A DNA stretch of 64,000 nt from Novosphingobium sp. IK01 (GTDB lineage: Bacteria > Pseudomonadota > Alphaproteobacteria > Sphingomonadales > Sphingomonadaceae): the NCBI RefSeq assembly GCF_033242265.1, contig NZ_BTFW01000001.1, forward strand, positions 3,431,001 through 3,495,000. Direction: 5' to 3'. Positions 10,100 through 19,453 of the stretch are shown in pieces (the stretch's first letter is position 1; each line of letters starts with the position of its first letter). Below the pieces are notes generated by a model, which worked only from the letters and a program-made list of their open reading frames with translations, was not told where the DNA came from and searched no databases. Position numbers and translations under genes: made by a program.

Positions 10100-10776
10100 T
10101 GCGCGGCTGGAGGGGCCTTGTGCTGGCGCTCGCGGCTTTCGCGCCGCTGGCCAGTGCGCAGGCGCATGGAGAAGTCTGGCGCTTCGACACGCTGGCCCGC
10201 ATCGGCGGCATGGTCCCCACCGTGCTTGGCCATCCGCATCTTGAACGCGGCCCCCGTGGCAAGGTGCTGGTGTTCGACGGGCAGGAAGACGCGCTGATCC
10301 TGCCGCGCCACCCGCTCGCCGGGGCGGCGCGTTTTACCGCCGAGGCGGTGTTCCGTCCCGATGGCGGGGCATTTGCCCAGCGCTGGATGCATCTGTCTTC
10401 CGACGACACCCCCGGCCGTCCGCCGGGCGAGACGCGGATCCTGTTCGAAATCCGCGTGGTCGGCACCTCGTGGTATCTCGACACCTTCGTGAAGGGGCCC
10501 GGCTATGCGCAAGTGCTGGTCGATCCGGCCCGGCTCCATCCGCTCGGGCGCTGGTATCATGTCGCCCAGACGTTCGACGGAACCACCTACCGCAGCTATG
10601 TCGACGGTGTGCTGGAAGGCGAGGCGCGCGTGGCCTTCACCCCGCAAGGGCAGGGCAGCAGCAGCCTTGCCATGCGCCGCAACGGGGTGGACCATTTCCA
10701 CGGCGCGCTGCGCGTGGCCCGCTTCACCCCCACCGCGCTGCCCCCCCGCGCATTCCTGCGCCACGGCAAGCCCTGA
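10096..10776 (+). CDS. Small secreted LamG-like protein
   Basis: This 226-residue protein has a signal peptide (LVLALAAFAPLASAQA) and then a single LamG/jelly-roll domain: VLVFDGQEDALILP, RFTAEAVFRPDGG, RWYHVAQTFDGTTYRSYVDG and the closing FHGALRVARFTP. No catalytic motif is apparent. The ATGA overlap with the 1296-residue gene implies coupled translation, and the protein may bind the same glycan or partner with the large enzyme, which carries a related domain at its N-terminus. Confidence 0.8.
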   Translation: MMRGWRGLVLALAAFAPLASAQAHGEVWRFDTLARIGGMVPTVLGHPHLERGPRGKVLVFDGQEDALILPRHPLAGAARFTAEAVFRPDGGAFAQRWMHLSSDDTPGRPPGETRILFEIRVVGTSWYLDTFVKGPGYAQVLVDPARLHPLGRWYHVAQTFDGTTYRSYVDGVLEGEARVAFTPQGQGSSSLAMRRNGVDHFHGALRVARFTPTALPPRAFLRHGKP

Positions 10777-10883
10777 GAGGGAAGGAGAAAGGGCGCTTCC
10801 CTTGCCGGCAGGCTTGGCTACAGTGGTTGCGGGCGCAACCGGACGGGCCGCTTGCGCCGCTGCTCGAAAGTTGTCCTTCGCCT

Positions 10884-12824
10884 ATGTCCCCCTTGCGCTC
10901 CCTGCTGTCTTTCGCCGGTGTCTCGATGCTCTCGCTGGCCTGCGCCGCGCCCGCCCTCGCGGCCCCGGCCAGTCCGGCTGAACGCGTCACCCCGATGACC
11001 CCCGATATTGTCGACCATTACGAGCAGGTCCTGCCCTCGGCCGATTTCATCCGCCGCGAGGCCATGGTGCCGATGCGCGACGGGACAAAGCTCTACACCG
11101 TGATCGTGATGAAGAAGGGCACGCAAGGCGGCCCGATCCTGCTCTCGCGCACGCCCTACGACGCGCACGAGGCCACCCACCGCGTCGCCAGCCAGCGCAT
11201 CGTCGACATCCTCGAAACGATGGACGCCGAATTTGCGCAGGATGGCTATATCCGCGTCTATCAGGACATTCGCGGGATGCACCGCTCGCAGGGCACCTAC
11301 ATCATGAACCGCCCGCTGGCAGGCCCCCTCAACGATACCGGCATCGATGAATCGACCGACGCCTACGACACCATCGACTGGCTCGTGAAGAACGTGCCCG
11401 AAAGCAACGGCAAGGTGGGGATCATCGGTTCGTCCTATCTCGGCTTCACGACGCTGATGGCCGAAATCAACCCGCACCCCGCGCTCAAGGCGGCGGTGCC
11501 CGAAAGCCCGATGGTCGATGGCTGGATGGGCGACGACTGGTTCCACAACGGTGCGTTCCGCGTCAGCTCGCTCGATTATGCGGTGGGGCAGGCGACCAAC
11601 AAGGGCGATGGCGGCGGCGAATTCGCACTGGGCAAGGGCGATGATTATACCCGCTGGCTCAAGGCGGGCTCCATGGCCGATTTTGCCGAAAGCCTCGGGA
11701 TCAGCAAAGTGCCCGGCGTGCGCAAGTTCGTCGAGAACCCGGCCTATACCGATTTCTGGTCGCTTCAGGCGGTCGACAAGTGGCTTGCCGTCCGTCCGCT
11801 GAGCGTTCCCACGATGCTGGAGGTCGGCCAGTGGGACCAGGAAGACAGCTATGGCGCCCCGGCGGTCTATCGCGCGCTCGAACCCAAGGACAAGGCGAAC
11901 GACATGGTCACGCTGGTGATCGGTCCGTGGCGCCATTCGGGCGCCAACCATGGCGGGTCGAGCCTTGGCGCGCTCGATTTCACCGGCGATACCGCGCGCG
12001 AATGGCGCACGCGCTATCTCAAGCCGTTCTTCGACCATTGGCTCAAGGGCGCACCCGATCCGCATACCCCGCCCGTGGTGACGTATGCGACCGGCATCAA
12101 CCAGTGGCAGGAAAGCCCGCGCTGGCCGATGGGCGGGGCCACCCCGCTCTATCTCGATGCCGATGGTACCGCCGGTTTCGCCCGACCGTCCGGCGCCGGG
12201 CACACCGACTATGTCAGCGATCCGGCCCACCCCGTGCCGTTCATTCCGCGTCCGATCGACATGGGCAATGCCGCGCAATGGAAGCCCTGGCTGGTCCATG
12301 ACCAGCGCTTCGTCTCCGGGCGCCCTGACATGGCCGAATGGCAGACCGCCACGCTGGACAAGCCCGTCCACATCATGGGCGCGCCCGAGGTCGATCTCTA
12401 TGCGGCCACCACCGGCACCGACAGCGACTGGGTGGTCAAGCTGATCGACGTCTACCCCAACGACGTGCCCGAACCTGCCGATCAGGGCGGTCGCCCGTCG
12501 ATGGCGGGCTATGAACTGCCGATCGGGATCGAGATCTTCCGGGGCCGCTATGCCAAGAGCTTTGCCCGGCCCGAGGCGCTCAAGCCGGGACAGGTGACCC
12601 ACTACCGCTGGGCGCTGCCCAACGTGAACCACGTCTTCCTGCCCGGCCACAGGATCAAGGTCGAGGTGCAGTCGAGCCTGTTCCCGCTCTACGACCGCAA
12701 CCCGCAGACTTTCGTGCCCAACATCATGACCGCCAAGCCTGCCGACTATCGCAAGGCCACGCAAAGCGTGTGGTTCGGCGGCTCGCAAGCCAGCGCGATA
12801 ATCCTGCCCGTCACCGAGCCCTGA
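10884..12824 (+). CDS. Secreted CocE/NonD-family alpha/beta hydrolase
   Basis: This 646-residue protein has a signal peptide ending near ACAAPALAAPA. It has the X-Pro dipeptidyl-peptidase-like catalytic domain (MRDGTKLYTVIVMKKG, RTPYDA, YIRVYQDIRGMHRSQG) with the nucleophile elbow GSSYLG (Ser184) and the active-site histidine region WRHSGANHGG. A C-terminal jelly-roll domain follows (MGAPEVDLYAAT, GHRIKVEVQSSLFP). Family members cleave esters or amides such as cocaine, glutaryl-cephalosporin or acyl peptides. At the end of a polysaccharide-use operon, an esterase removing acyl decorations is plausible but not shown. Confidence 0.88.
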   Translation: MSPLRSLLSFAGVSMLSLACAAPALAAPASPAERVTPMTPDIVDHYEQVLPSADFIRREAMVPMRDGTKLYTVIVMKKGTQGGPILLSRTPYDAHEATHRVASQRIVDILETMDAEFAQDGYIRVYQDIRGMHRSQGTYIMNRPLAGPLNDTGIDESTDAYDTIDWLVKNVPESNGKVGIIGSSYLGFTTLMAEINPHPALKAAVPESPMVDGWMGDDWFHNGAFRVSSLDYAVGQATNKGDGGGEFALGKGDDYTRWLKAGSMADFAESLGISKVPGVRKFVENPAYTDFWSLQAVDKWLAVRPLSVPTMLEVGQWDQEDSYGAPAVYRALEPKDKANDMVTLVIGPWRHSGANHGGSSLGALDFTGDTAREWRTRYLKPFFDHWLKGAPDPHTPPVVTYATGINQWQESPRWPMGGATPLYLDADGTAGFARPSGAGHTDYVSDPAHPVPFIPRPIDMGNAAQWKPWLVHDQRFVSGRPDMAEWQTATLDKPVHIMGAPEVDLYAATTGTDSDWVVKLIDVYPNDVPEPADQGGRPSMAGYELPIGIEIFRGRYAKSFARPEALKPGQVTHYRWALPNVNHVFLPGHRIKVEVQSSLFPLYDRNPQTFVPNIMTAKPADYRKATQSVWFGGSQASAIILPVTEP

Positions 12825-12843
12825 GGCGTCCGTGCCGACCACC

Positions 12844-12888
12844 GCGCCAGCGCAAGATGCGCGTCGCGGTGGTCGTGCCGGCTTGCGC
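12844..12888 (+). pseudogene. 45-bp relic of phage integrase gene
   Basis: This short stretch matches the integrase fragment at 33309-33353 at about 41 of 45 positions (shared GTCGCGGTGGTCGTGCCGG). It sits exactly where the polysaccharide operon ends and phage sequence begins, and probably marks the left edge of the decayed prophage. Confidence 0.5.
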
Positions 12889-12892
12889 TTGC

Positions 12893-13270
12893 TCATTCGA
12901 TAATCTCCATCGTGCCCCTGGGCTTTTCCTTGCCGTCGAGCGGTTCGTTCATGAGGATGTGCATGGTTGCCCAAGCGAGGTCGGCATGGCCGTCGTTGCC
13001 GCCGCGCCCGGCCTTGAAGGTCACGTTGCGGCCGCTGGTGGTCAGAGTCTTCTTGATCGAGACGAAGGCCGAGACGATGTCGAGATAGGTGCAGGTGTAG
13101 CGGGCGAGGACCGCCCTCGCGCAGCGGGGCCGCGCGACTTCGGGGTTGAAGTCGGTCCACTCGACCAGGCTTTCGCAACCGCAGGCGATCAGGTCGTTGA
13201 ACTTGAACGCGGACAGGCTGTCGTCGACGAACTCGCACATGTAGAGGTTCGCAAACTCGTCAGCGGGGCA
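12893..13270 (-). pseudogene. P2-like terminase large subunit (gpP), C-terminal fragment
   Basis: About 125 residues of the C-terminus of a P2 gpP-like packaging ATPase/nuclease remain: ADEFANLYMCEFVDD, then ARYTCTYLDIV and the family's typical end GHADLAWATMHILMNEPL...TMEIIE. Homology continues upstream of the internal ATG at 13240 and stops near 13270, where sequence of another gene begins on the opposite strand. The ATPase part is missing, so the fragment cannot package DNA. Confidence 0.75.
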
Positions 13271-13475
13271 ACCTGTTCTCGTCGGTCTGCGAGACCGTGG
13301 TGGAGCTTGACGCCGCGCTCGATGGACCGGCGCTGGCCGAGGCCACGAAGTCCGGCTTTCTGGCCGCCTTCACCGCGCTGTTAAAGGCGGACAATGGCAG
13401 CGACGGGGTGGTGCCACCCGTTGAACCGACCCCCGCGCCCGTCAACGCCCTGCTCACCGCCGCCGCGCTCTGGCC

Positions 13476-13670
13476 GTCGCGATTCTGGTCAAGGGCATGG
13501 AGCAGGGGGCCTTCACCGGGCTCGCCCTGGCCGACTGCATCACCGGCACGGGCACCCACGCCCAGTTCGTGAAGGCCCGCAGGATCATCAACGGCACCGA
13601 CCGGGCCGAGGATATCGCCACCCATGCCGACACAATCGCGGCGGCGCTGGGTGAGGGGGGCTGGGCCTGA
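13476..13670 (+). pseudogene. Phage endolysin-like C-terminal remnant
   Basis: A frame ending at 13670 encodes MEQGAFTGLALADCITG and FVKARRIINGTDRAEDIA, which resembles the C-terminal part of phage chitinase- or muramidase-like endolysins. No start or N-terminal catalytic part is in frame. Immediately upstream (about 13280-13475) a different frame encodes VELDAALDGPALAEATKSGF, of unknown identity. It lies where P2-like phages carry lysis genes, just before gene R. Confidence 0.5.
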
Positions 13671-13822
13671 TGCCCGGCGTCCCAACTCTCGCCCTCGCCA
13701 GCGCGCTGGCCGCCAGCCTCACCGCGCTCTACGACATCGCCGGCCAGATCCGCGCAACTCTTGTTGAGCTGCAAGTCGAACTGCGCCTGACACAGGAACC
13801 CGCCCATGCGCAAAGCCGATAG
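13670..13822 (+). CDS. Small phage lysis-region protein
   Basis: This 50-residue frame starts in a TGATG overlap with the endolysin relic and overlaps gene R by 17 bp. It begins MPGVPTLALASALAASLTAL and continues into a likely amphipathic helix (GQIRATLVELQVELRL). Its position between lysozyme and R corresponds to the small lysis genes of P2-like phages, but no family is recognised. Confidence 0.45.
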   Translation: MPGVPTLALASALAASLTALYDIAGQIRATLVELQVELRLTQEPAHAQSR

Positions 13823-14303
13823 CCTGCGCCGCTGGCTCACCGCCTTCCTGCCCGACTTGCGCAAGGAGGCCGACCGCCTTCAGGTCTATCTCGAAGGCGG
13901 CCGGATCAGCGCGCGGCGGTCGGCCACGCTGTCCTTCGCCTATGCCTACACGGTCAAGGCGCTCATCACCGACTTCTCAGGGAATCCCGACACGGTCATG
14001 GTGGCGACGCTCGCATGGATCGAGAAGGAGCAGCCCCAGTTGCTCCAGACCGCAGACAACACGCCCTTCCAGTTCGAGGCCGAACTGCTCGACAGCGACA
14101 CCTATGATCTCCAGCTGTCGATCGAGCTGACCGAACCGGTCCTCGTCCTCCCCCGCGCGGACGGTTCGGGCTTCGACATCGAGCACCCGCCCGAACCGAC
14201 GCTCCCGCCGATGTTCACGCAGGGCACGGCCACGTTCCTGCAAGGCTTCGGCAATGCCGACAAGCTCGTGCAGTCCCCCACGCTCGGATCGCCGGAAGCA
14301 TGA
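13806..14303 (+). CDS. P2-like tail completion protein R
   Basis: This 165-residue protein resembles P2 gpR: the N-terminal MRKADSLRRWLTAFLPDL, a conserved YAYTVKALITDF segment and LVLPRADGSGFDIEHPPEP near the end. gpR helps finish the phage tail before head joining. The gene is full length and overlaps the S gene by 4 bp, as in intact P2-like phages, although the surrounding prophage is broken. Confidence 0.82.
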   Translation: MRKADSLRRWLTAFLPDLRKEADRLQVYLEGGRISARRSATLSFAYAYTVKALITDFSGNPDTVMVATLAWIEKEQPQLLQTADNTPFQFEAELLDSDTYDLQLSIELTEPVLVLPRADGSGFDIEHPPEPTLPPMFTQGTATFLQGFGNADKLVQSPTLGSPEA

Positions 14304-14974
14304 CCGGCGACGATCTGGCCGAAATCGAGCGTCTGGCCGGCGCCCTGCTGCGCAACTTGTCTGCGGGCCAGCGCCGCAAGCTCCTGCGCAAGATGGCCCG
14401 TGACCTCGCCGCCAGCCAGCGCCAGCGCATCGCCGCCCAGCACCAGCCCGACGGCAGCGCCTTCGCGCCGCGCAAGCAAAAGGCGCAGCCGGTAACGGGC
14501 CGGGGCGCCGCCTGCTTCCTCTATCCCGCCGGCGGCAGCGGCCCGCCGCGCCGGGTGATCATGAAAAGCTTCACATGGGGCAGGGGCCGCGCGATGACCG
14601 GCTTCGACATCGAGGCCGGCGGCATCCGCACCTTCGAGTTCGCCAAAGTGGTTCAATGGCTCCCGGTCCCGCCCGAATACCGCAACCGCACCAGTGGCCG
14701 CCTGCGCCGCCGGGGAAGCCTGCGCCGCAAGGCCATGTTCCGCAAACTCGCCAGCGCCCGCTACCTCAAGGCCCAGGCCGACGACCAGGGCTTCTGGGTG
14801 GGCTTCTCGGGCAAAGTCTCCCAGATCGCCAGCATCCACCAGAACGGCCTGCACGACAAACCCTCCCTGCGCACCAGAGCCATCGAATACCCCCGCCGCG
14901 AACTCCTCGGCACAACACCCTCTGACCGCGAACACCTGCTCGACCTGCTCTATGGGCAACTGGCCGGCGCTTGA
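14300..14974 (+). CDS. P2-like virion morphogenesis / tail completion protein S
   Basis: This 224-residue protein is of the phage virion morphogenesis family (P2 gpS). It has an N-terminal helical part (LRKMARDLAASQRQRIAAQ), DGSAFAPRK, and a C-terminal part with FWVGFSGKVSQIASIHQNGL and an arginine-rich end. ATGA overlap with R supports joint translation. The next P2 genes (V, W) do not follow; an IS element begins 54 bp downstream. Confidence 0.8.
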   Translation: MTGDDLAEIERLAGALLRNLSAGQRRKLLRKMARDLAASQRQRIAAQHQPDGSAFAPRKQKAQPVTGRGAACFLYPAGGSGPPRRVIMKSFTWGRGRAMTGFDIEAGGIRTFEFAKVVQWLPVPPEYRNRTSGRLRRRGSLRRKAMFRKLASARYLKAQADDQGFWVGFSGKVSQIASIHQNGLHDKPSLRTRAIEYPRRELLGTTPSDREHLLDLLYGQLAGA

Positions 14975-15028
14975 TCTCCGGTGATTGACTGCTCATCGGC
15001 TTTGGTGGCGGCTTGTGAAAGTGCCCGA

Positions 15029-16706
15029 AAACACCTCAGACTGTCCGAGAACTCGATGAAGGATTCCCACTTGGTTGGGGGTCCGATATGATCGGGCATG
15101 GGCTACATCGAAGGACATTCGCGCGATCAGATGCTGCTGCTTCCGGCGTCGGTCGATGACTATGTGGCGGCGGACAACCCGGTGCGTTTCATCGCGGCGT
15201 TTGTCGACGATCTTGATCTTGGCGAGTTGGGCTTCGGCCGTTCCAGGCCAAAGGCCACAGGGCGGCCCGGCTATGATCCCGCCGATCTGCTGAAGCTATA
15301 TCTCTACGGCTATCTCAACCGGGTGCGGTCGAGCCGGTGCCTGGCAGCAGAGACAGCGCGGAACCTGGAGGTGATCTGGCTGCTGGGTGGCTTGCGTCCT
15401 GATTTCCGCACGATCGCGGATTTCCGTCGCGCCAACAGGGCATCATTCAAGCCGCTGTTCCGGTCCTTCGTGCTGCTGTGCCGCCGCCTTGACCTGTTCG
15501 GGCGGGAACTGGTGGCGGTGGACGGCACGCGACTCAAGGCAGTGAACAGCCGCAAGCGCAACTTCACCCGCCAGAAGCTGGCCGGGTGGATCAAGCAGGC
15601 CGATGAGCGGGTGGGGGAATACCTGGCGCGCCTTGACCGTGCCGATCACGCCGAAGCCGAGGCGGAAGGTGCCGCCCGCCGCGCAGCGGTGCTAACGGCA
15701 AAGATCGCGCGGATGCGGGAACGGCGCGAACGGCACAGCGCGATGCTGGCCGATCTCGTCGCCAGCGGCGAAAGCCAGATGTCGCTCACCGATCCCGATG
15801 CGCGCGGCATGGCGACCCAACCCAAGGTCGGCGTGGGCTATAACGCACAGGTCGCGGTCGATGCCCGGCACAAGCTGATCGTCGAGCAATATGTGACAAA
15901 CTCGGGCAGCGATCTGGGCTTTCTGGCACAGACGGCCAGCGCCGCGCGCGAGGTGCTGGGCGTCGAGCAGATCGACGCCGTAGCGGACAAGGGCTATTAC
16001 AAGGGAGAGGACATCGCCGCCTGCGAGGATCTCGGCGTCATGGCTTATGTCGCGCGACCACAGCGCGGTCCGGCCATTACCGAGGGATATTTCGCCAAGG
16101 ACGAGTTCCGCTACGATACCCACAGGGATTGCTACATCTGCCCCGGCGACCAGCGTCTCGATCCGTATACTCGCTCCCAGAAGAACGGGCATGTCACGAT
16201 CCGCTATGCCAATATGCGGGCCTGCCGGGACTGCGCGCTCAAACCGCAATGCGCGTCCGGCACGCGGCGGAGCATCGATCGGTGGGAGAATGAGGCTGTG
16301 CTCGAGCGCATGGCGGAAAGGCTCGATGCCCGGCCCGACATTATTGACCGGCGGCGCGAGACCGTCGAGCATCCCTTCGGCACCATCAAGCAGTGGATGA
16401 ACCAGGGCGCATTCCTCATGCGGGGCCTCGCCAACGTCAACGCCGAGTTCAGTCTGACGGCGCTCGCCTACAATCTGCGCAGGGCGATCAACATCCTCGG
16501 GATTCCGGCCCTGCTACGCGCCGTGCAGGCCTGAAAAGGTCGCGCTTCAGCCGTCTCCGGCATAACTCGCGTATAGATGCCGATAAGGTTCATCGAGACC
16601 GTCACCACGCCTTCCGCGCCGAAAAACCAGCGGGCCGCTGCGTGAAGCCCCTCCGCTCGACCGAAACCCGATCAGCCCGTGCGTTTTCGGACGGACTGAC
16701 CTGTTT
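15029..16706 (+). mobile_element. IS1182-family insertion sequence
   Basis: The element is about 1.68 kb and bounded by imperfect 24-bp inverted repeats at 15029-15052 and 16683-16706 (19 of 24 matching; inner part CAGACTGTCCGAGAAC against CAGTCCGTCCGAAAAC). It holds one transposase gene. I could not see a clear target duplication. It lies directly after prophage gene S. Confidence 0.75.
15098..16534 (+). CDS. IS1182-family transposase
   Basis: This 478-residue transposase has an N-terminal DUF772-like domain (GRPGYDPADLLKLYLYGYLNR) and a DDE catalytic core: Asp142 in VAVDGTRLKAV, Asp297 in AVADKGYYKGED and Glu424 in RETVEHPFGTIKQWM. A cysteine cluster (CRDCALKPQC, about 376-385) precedes the last acidic residue, as is usual in this family. 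The frame is intact, so the element may still be active. It would catalyse cut-and-paste movement of the surrounding IS. Confidence 0.93.
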   Translation: MGYIEGHSRDQMLLLPASVDDYVAADNPVRFIAAFVDDLDLGELGFGRSRPKATGRPGYDPADLLKLYLYGYLNRVRSSRCLAAETARNLEVIWLLGGLRPDFRTIADFRRANRASFKPLFRSFVLLCRRLDLFGRELVAVDGTRLKAVNSRKRNFTRQKLAGWIKQADERVGEYLARLDRADHAEAEAEGAARRAAVLTAKIARMRERRERHSAMLADLVASGESQMSLTDPDARGMATQPKVGVGYNAQVAVDARHKLIVEQYVTNSGSDLGFLAQTASAAREVLGVEQIDAVADKGYYKGEDIAACEDLGVMAYVARPQRGPAITEGYFAKDEFRYDTHRDCYICPGDQRLDPYTRSQKNGHVTIRYANMRACRDCALKPQCASGTRRSIDRWENEAVLERMAERLDARPDIIDRRRETVEHPFGTIKQWMNQGAFLMRGLANVNAEFSLTALAYNLRRAINILGIPALLRAVQA

Positions 16707-16810
16707 GTCGTACAGAGTTGAAATTACCAATCCTGGACTTTGAAAAGCTCAGTCTCAGGTCCTGAAAGCCCAAGGCTTGCCCCGGTATGCCTTTTCGCTT
16801 CCACTGAGAG

Positions 16811-17716
16811 CTAATATGATGCCTCGATCAACATTTTGAGAAAAGCGCGAACGGCCGGATTGGAACGCCGACTCTCCGGCCAGATTGCGCTCACATTGTG
16901 TCGATCGGCTGCGAAGTCGGCCAGCACGGGCACGAGTGCGCCACGCTCGACCCATGGAGCGACCATGAAGCTGGTGCAGATCCCTATCCCGCCGCCGGCG
17001 ACGATGGTGGCGACGACCGCCTCGCTGGCATCGACGATGATGCCCGATGCGGGCACCAGTTCCACGTCACGACCATGGATGCGGAACGGCCAGCGGAAAC
17101 TCTGCCCCGAGCTTTGATAACGCAGATTGACCGTATCGTGTCCGTCCAGTTCGTCCGGGTGCCGAGGCGTTCCTCGCGAGGCCAAATATGCCGGTGAGGC
17201 GTAACAGCACAGCCGATGCGGCGCGAGCCGCCGTGACAGCAGCCGGGAGTCAGCAAGGTCACCGATACGCACGGCCAGATCTATGCCGTCCTCGATGATG
17301 TCCACGATCTGGTCGCTGAGGCGCAGATCAATGGTAACCTTGGGGTTCTGCGCCCTGAATCGGGGGAGAAGCGGCACAATCAGGTGAAGACCGATCGGCA
17401 ACGACGCGGCGATCCTGAGTATGCCCGATGGTTCTCCCCGTGCCGCCTTGGCGACTTGTTCGATCTCCTCGGCCTCCCGGAGCAATCGCAGCGCCCGTTC
17501 GTGCAGGTCGCGCCCTTCCGCTGTCAGCGCGAGCGAACGCGTGGTGCGCGTAAAAAGCGGAACACCCAAGTCGCGCTCCAGACGTTGCACGCTTTTGCTG
17601 ATCGCCGAAGGCGAGATCGACAGCGCGCGCGCGGCGGCGGTGAAGCTGCCCAGTGATCCAGCACGCGCAAAGGCAATCAGGCCGGTGAGCCGTTCGAGAC
17701 CTATATGTTCCGTCAT
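16811..17716 (-). CDS. LysR-family transcriptional regulator
   Basis: This 301-residue regulator has an N-terminal winged helix-turn-helix ([33 protein letters not shown], about 20-55) followed by a LysR effector domain ([41 protein letters not shown]). It reads away from the oxidoreductase gene at 17803 across an 86-bp gap, the usual arrangement in which a LysR protein controls its divergent neighbour. The block interrupts the prophage between tail genes S and J. Confidence 0.93.
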   Translation of the reverse strand: MTEHIGLERLTGLIAFARAGSLGSFTAAARALSISPSAISKSVQRLERDLGVPLFTRTTRSLALTAEGRDLHERALRLLREAEEIEQVAKAARGEPSGILRIAASLPIGLHLIVPLLPRFRAQNPKVTIDLRLSDQIVDIIEDGIDLAVRIGDLADSRLLSRRLAPHRLCCYASPAYLASRGTPRHPDELDGHDTVNLRYQSSGQSFRWPFRIHGRDVELVPASGIIVDASEAVVATIVAGGGIGICTSFMVAPWVERGALVPVLADFAADRHNVSAIWPESRRSNPAVRAFLKMLIEASY

Positions 17717-17802
17717 GGCATGAGTGAAGCGACATTTGGCATGATTATCAACCGATATTGCGAATGCCATATGCGCTTCAGAACAAATTTTGCGAGGCCC
17801 AA

Positions 17803-18819
17803 ATGAGCGAGATGATGAAAGCAACACGCCTCCACGCTTTTGGCGGCCCCGAGGTGTTGCGGTACGAAGATACCCCGCGTCCGGTGGCGGCGCCCGGTGA
17901 GGTACTGGTCAAGGTCTATGCCGCCAGCCTCAATCCTCCCGATCTCTATCTGCGTGACGGCTATCGTGCCCTGCCGCCCGAATGGCGCCCCGATGCGGTG
18001 TTCCCTTTGATCCTGGGCACCGACATTTCGGGTGCCGTCGCGGCGGTGGGCGAGGGTGTATCCGGCTTTGCGGTGGGGGACGAAGTCTATTCCATGGTCC
18101 GTTTTCCCGAGGCCATCATGACCGGCAGTGGCGCCTATGCCGAATATGTCATCGTCCCGGCCTCCGAGCTGGCGCTGAAACCTGCTGGCATTGGCCATGT
18201 GGAAGCGGCCGGCGCGCCCATGTCGCTTCTGACGGCCTGGCAATTCCTGATCGATCTGGGTCATGAGGCACCAAACCCGTTCCAGTCCTTCACCCACCAA
18301 CCGGTGCCGTTGGCGGGCAAGACGGTGGTGGTGAATGGCGCCGGCGGCGGTGTCGGCCATTTCGCGGTCCAGCTGGCAAAATGGCAGGGCGCGCGCGTCA
18401 TCGCCGTCGCCTCTGGCCGGCATGAAGCTCTCATGCGCGATCTCGGCGTCGATCAGTTCATCGATTATAATCAAACTGCGGCCGAGAATGTGGTGCGCGA
18501 CGCCGATCTGGTCATCGATGCGGTGGGGGGAACCTCGATCGACCGCTTCCTGCGCAGCATCAGGCGGGGCGGCGCGCTGTTCCTCGTCAACCCGCTTGGT
18601 TTCACCAGCCATGCCGAGGCTGAGGAGCTGGGCATCACGGTGTCGGTCACGCAGGTGCGCTCGAACGGCGCGCAATTGGCACAGGCCGGACGGCTGCTTG
18701 CCGACGGCACTGTGAAAGTGATCGTGGACAGCACCTTTCCGCTCGCCGAGGCTGCCCGCGCGCATGAACGCGCCGCGAAAGGCAACATCCAGGGCAAGAT
18801 CGTCCTCACCGTCGCCTGA
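17803..18819 (+). CDS. NADP-dependent quinone oxidoreductase-like protein (zinc-independent MDR)
   Basis: This 338-residue medium-chain dehydrogenase/reductase has an N-terminal GroES-like domain ([34 protein letters not shown]) and a Rossmann domain with the cofactor loop [25 protein letters not shown]. The structural zinc-binding cysteines of alcohol dehydrogenases are absent, as in quinone oxidoreductases. The ATG at 17803 gives the standard N-terminus. It is divergent from the LysR regulator and 60 bp upstream of the monooxygenase-fold gene. The likely role is reduction of quinones or reactive carbonyls. Confidence 0.9.
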   Translation: MSEMMKATRLHAFGGPEVLRYEDTPRPVAAPGEVLVKVYAASLNPPDLYLRDGYRALPPEWRPDAVFPLILGTDISGAVAAVGEGVSGFAVGDEVYSMVRFPEAIMTGSGAYAEYVIVPASELALKPAGIGHVEAAGAPMSLLTAWQFLIDLGHEAPNPFQSFTHQPVPLAGKTVVVNGAGGGVGHFAVQLAKWQGARVIAVASGRHEALMRDLGVDQFIDYNQTAAENVVRDADLVIDAVGGTSIDRFLRSIRRGGALFLVNPLGFTSHAEAEELGITVSVTQVRSNGAQLAQAGRLLADGTVKVIVDSTFPLAEAARAHERAAKGNIQGKIVLTVA

Positions 18820-18879
18820 CCGGCCGACGCTGCGGCTTCCCGCTCAGAGGAAGCCGCAGCCATTGCGGAGGAAAACATC

Positions 18880-19182
18880 ATGCTGATCGTCACCGGCTAT
18901 ATGCACGTCGAGCCGTCCGAACTGGTGCGCTTCGAAGCCGAACTTCAAGCCCTCATCGCGGTCACGCGGCAGCGCGCCGGCAATCTCTTTTATGATGCGG
19001 TTGTCGCAGACCCCCAGGCCGGTCGTCTGTTGATCGCCGAGCGATGGCGTGATCAGGCCGCGCTGACCGCGCATCTCGAAGCGGCGGAGACAGCAGCGTT
19101 CATCGAACGCTGGCAGCATAGGATGCGTGGCGACATTCGCAAATATGACGCATCGAACGGGCGTGAGTTGATGGCCGATTGA
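18880..19182 (+). CDS. Antibiotic biosynthesis monooxygenase (ABM) domain protein
   Basis: This 100-residue protein has the dimeric ferredoxin-like ABM fold: the MLIVTGYMHVEP strand, central RQRAGNLFYDAVVADP and the typical LLIAERWRDQAALTAHLEA. GCGGAGGA precedes the start. Such proteins oxidise quinone or aromatic substrates without cofactor or degrade haem. Beside a quinone oxidoreductase it may act on the same small aromatic compound, as in the E. coli ygiN/mdaB pairing. Confidence 0.85.
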   Translation: MLIVTGYMHVEPSELVRFEAELQALIAVTRQRAGNLFYDAVVADPQAGRLLIAERWRDQAALTAHLEAAETAAFIERWQHRMRGDIRKYDASNGRELMAD

Positions 19183-19343
19183 TGCAATAACGGCAACATT
19201 GCCCCCTCCCGCCGGGGAGCACCTCATAACACATGTTTGCCGACAGGGCGTCGGCGCTGCGCCTGGGAGTTTTGGCTACCCACGTATTGAGCGGCTCTTT
19301 CAATCCCCATAATGTCCGAAAAACCCTGCCGGATTGGAAAAGT

Positions 19344-19375
19344 GACGGAAACCTTACCGGCTGAGGTTTCCCGTC
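19344..19375. other. Hairpin in the gap before gene J
   Basis: GACGGAAACC and GGTTTCCCGTC form a 10-bp stem with one bulge around an 11-base loop. It lies in the 271-bp gap between the ABM gene and gene J; otherwise I see no gene there. It could terminate minus-strand transcription, since CACTTTTCC follows on that strand, but the T-run is poor. Confidence 0.3.
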
Positions 19376-19453
19376 CCCCCCCGGCCGTCCGGGTATATGG
19401 CCAGCCTGCCATCCCAATGCGGGTCATAGCCTTGGGTCGGTGGTCGCGGCGAG

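Noticed and set aside
10818..13238. An 806-codon minus-strand frame opposite the CocE/NonD gene
   Set aside because: Antisense shadow of a gene with a visible catalytic motif; no recognisable domain.
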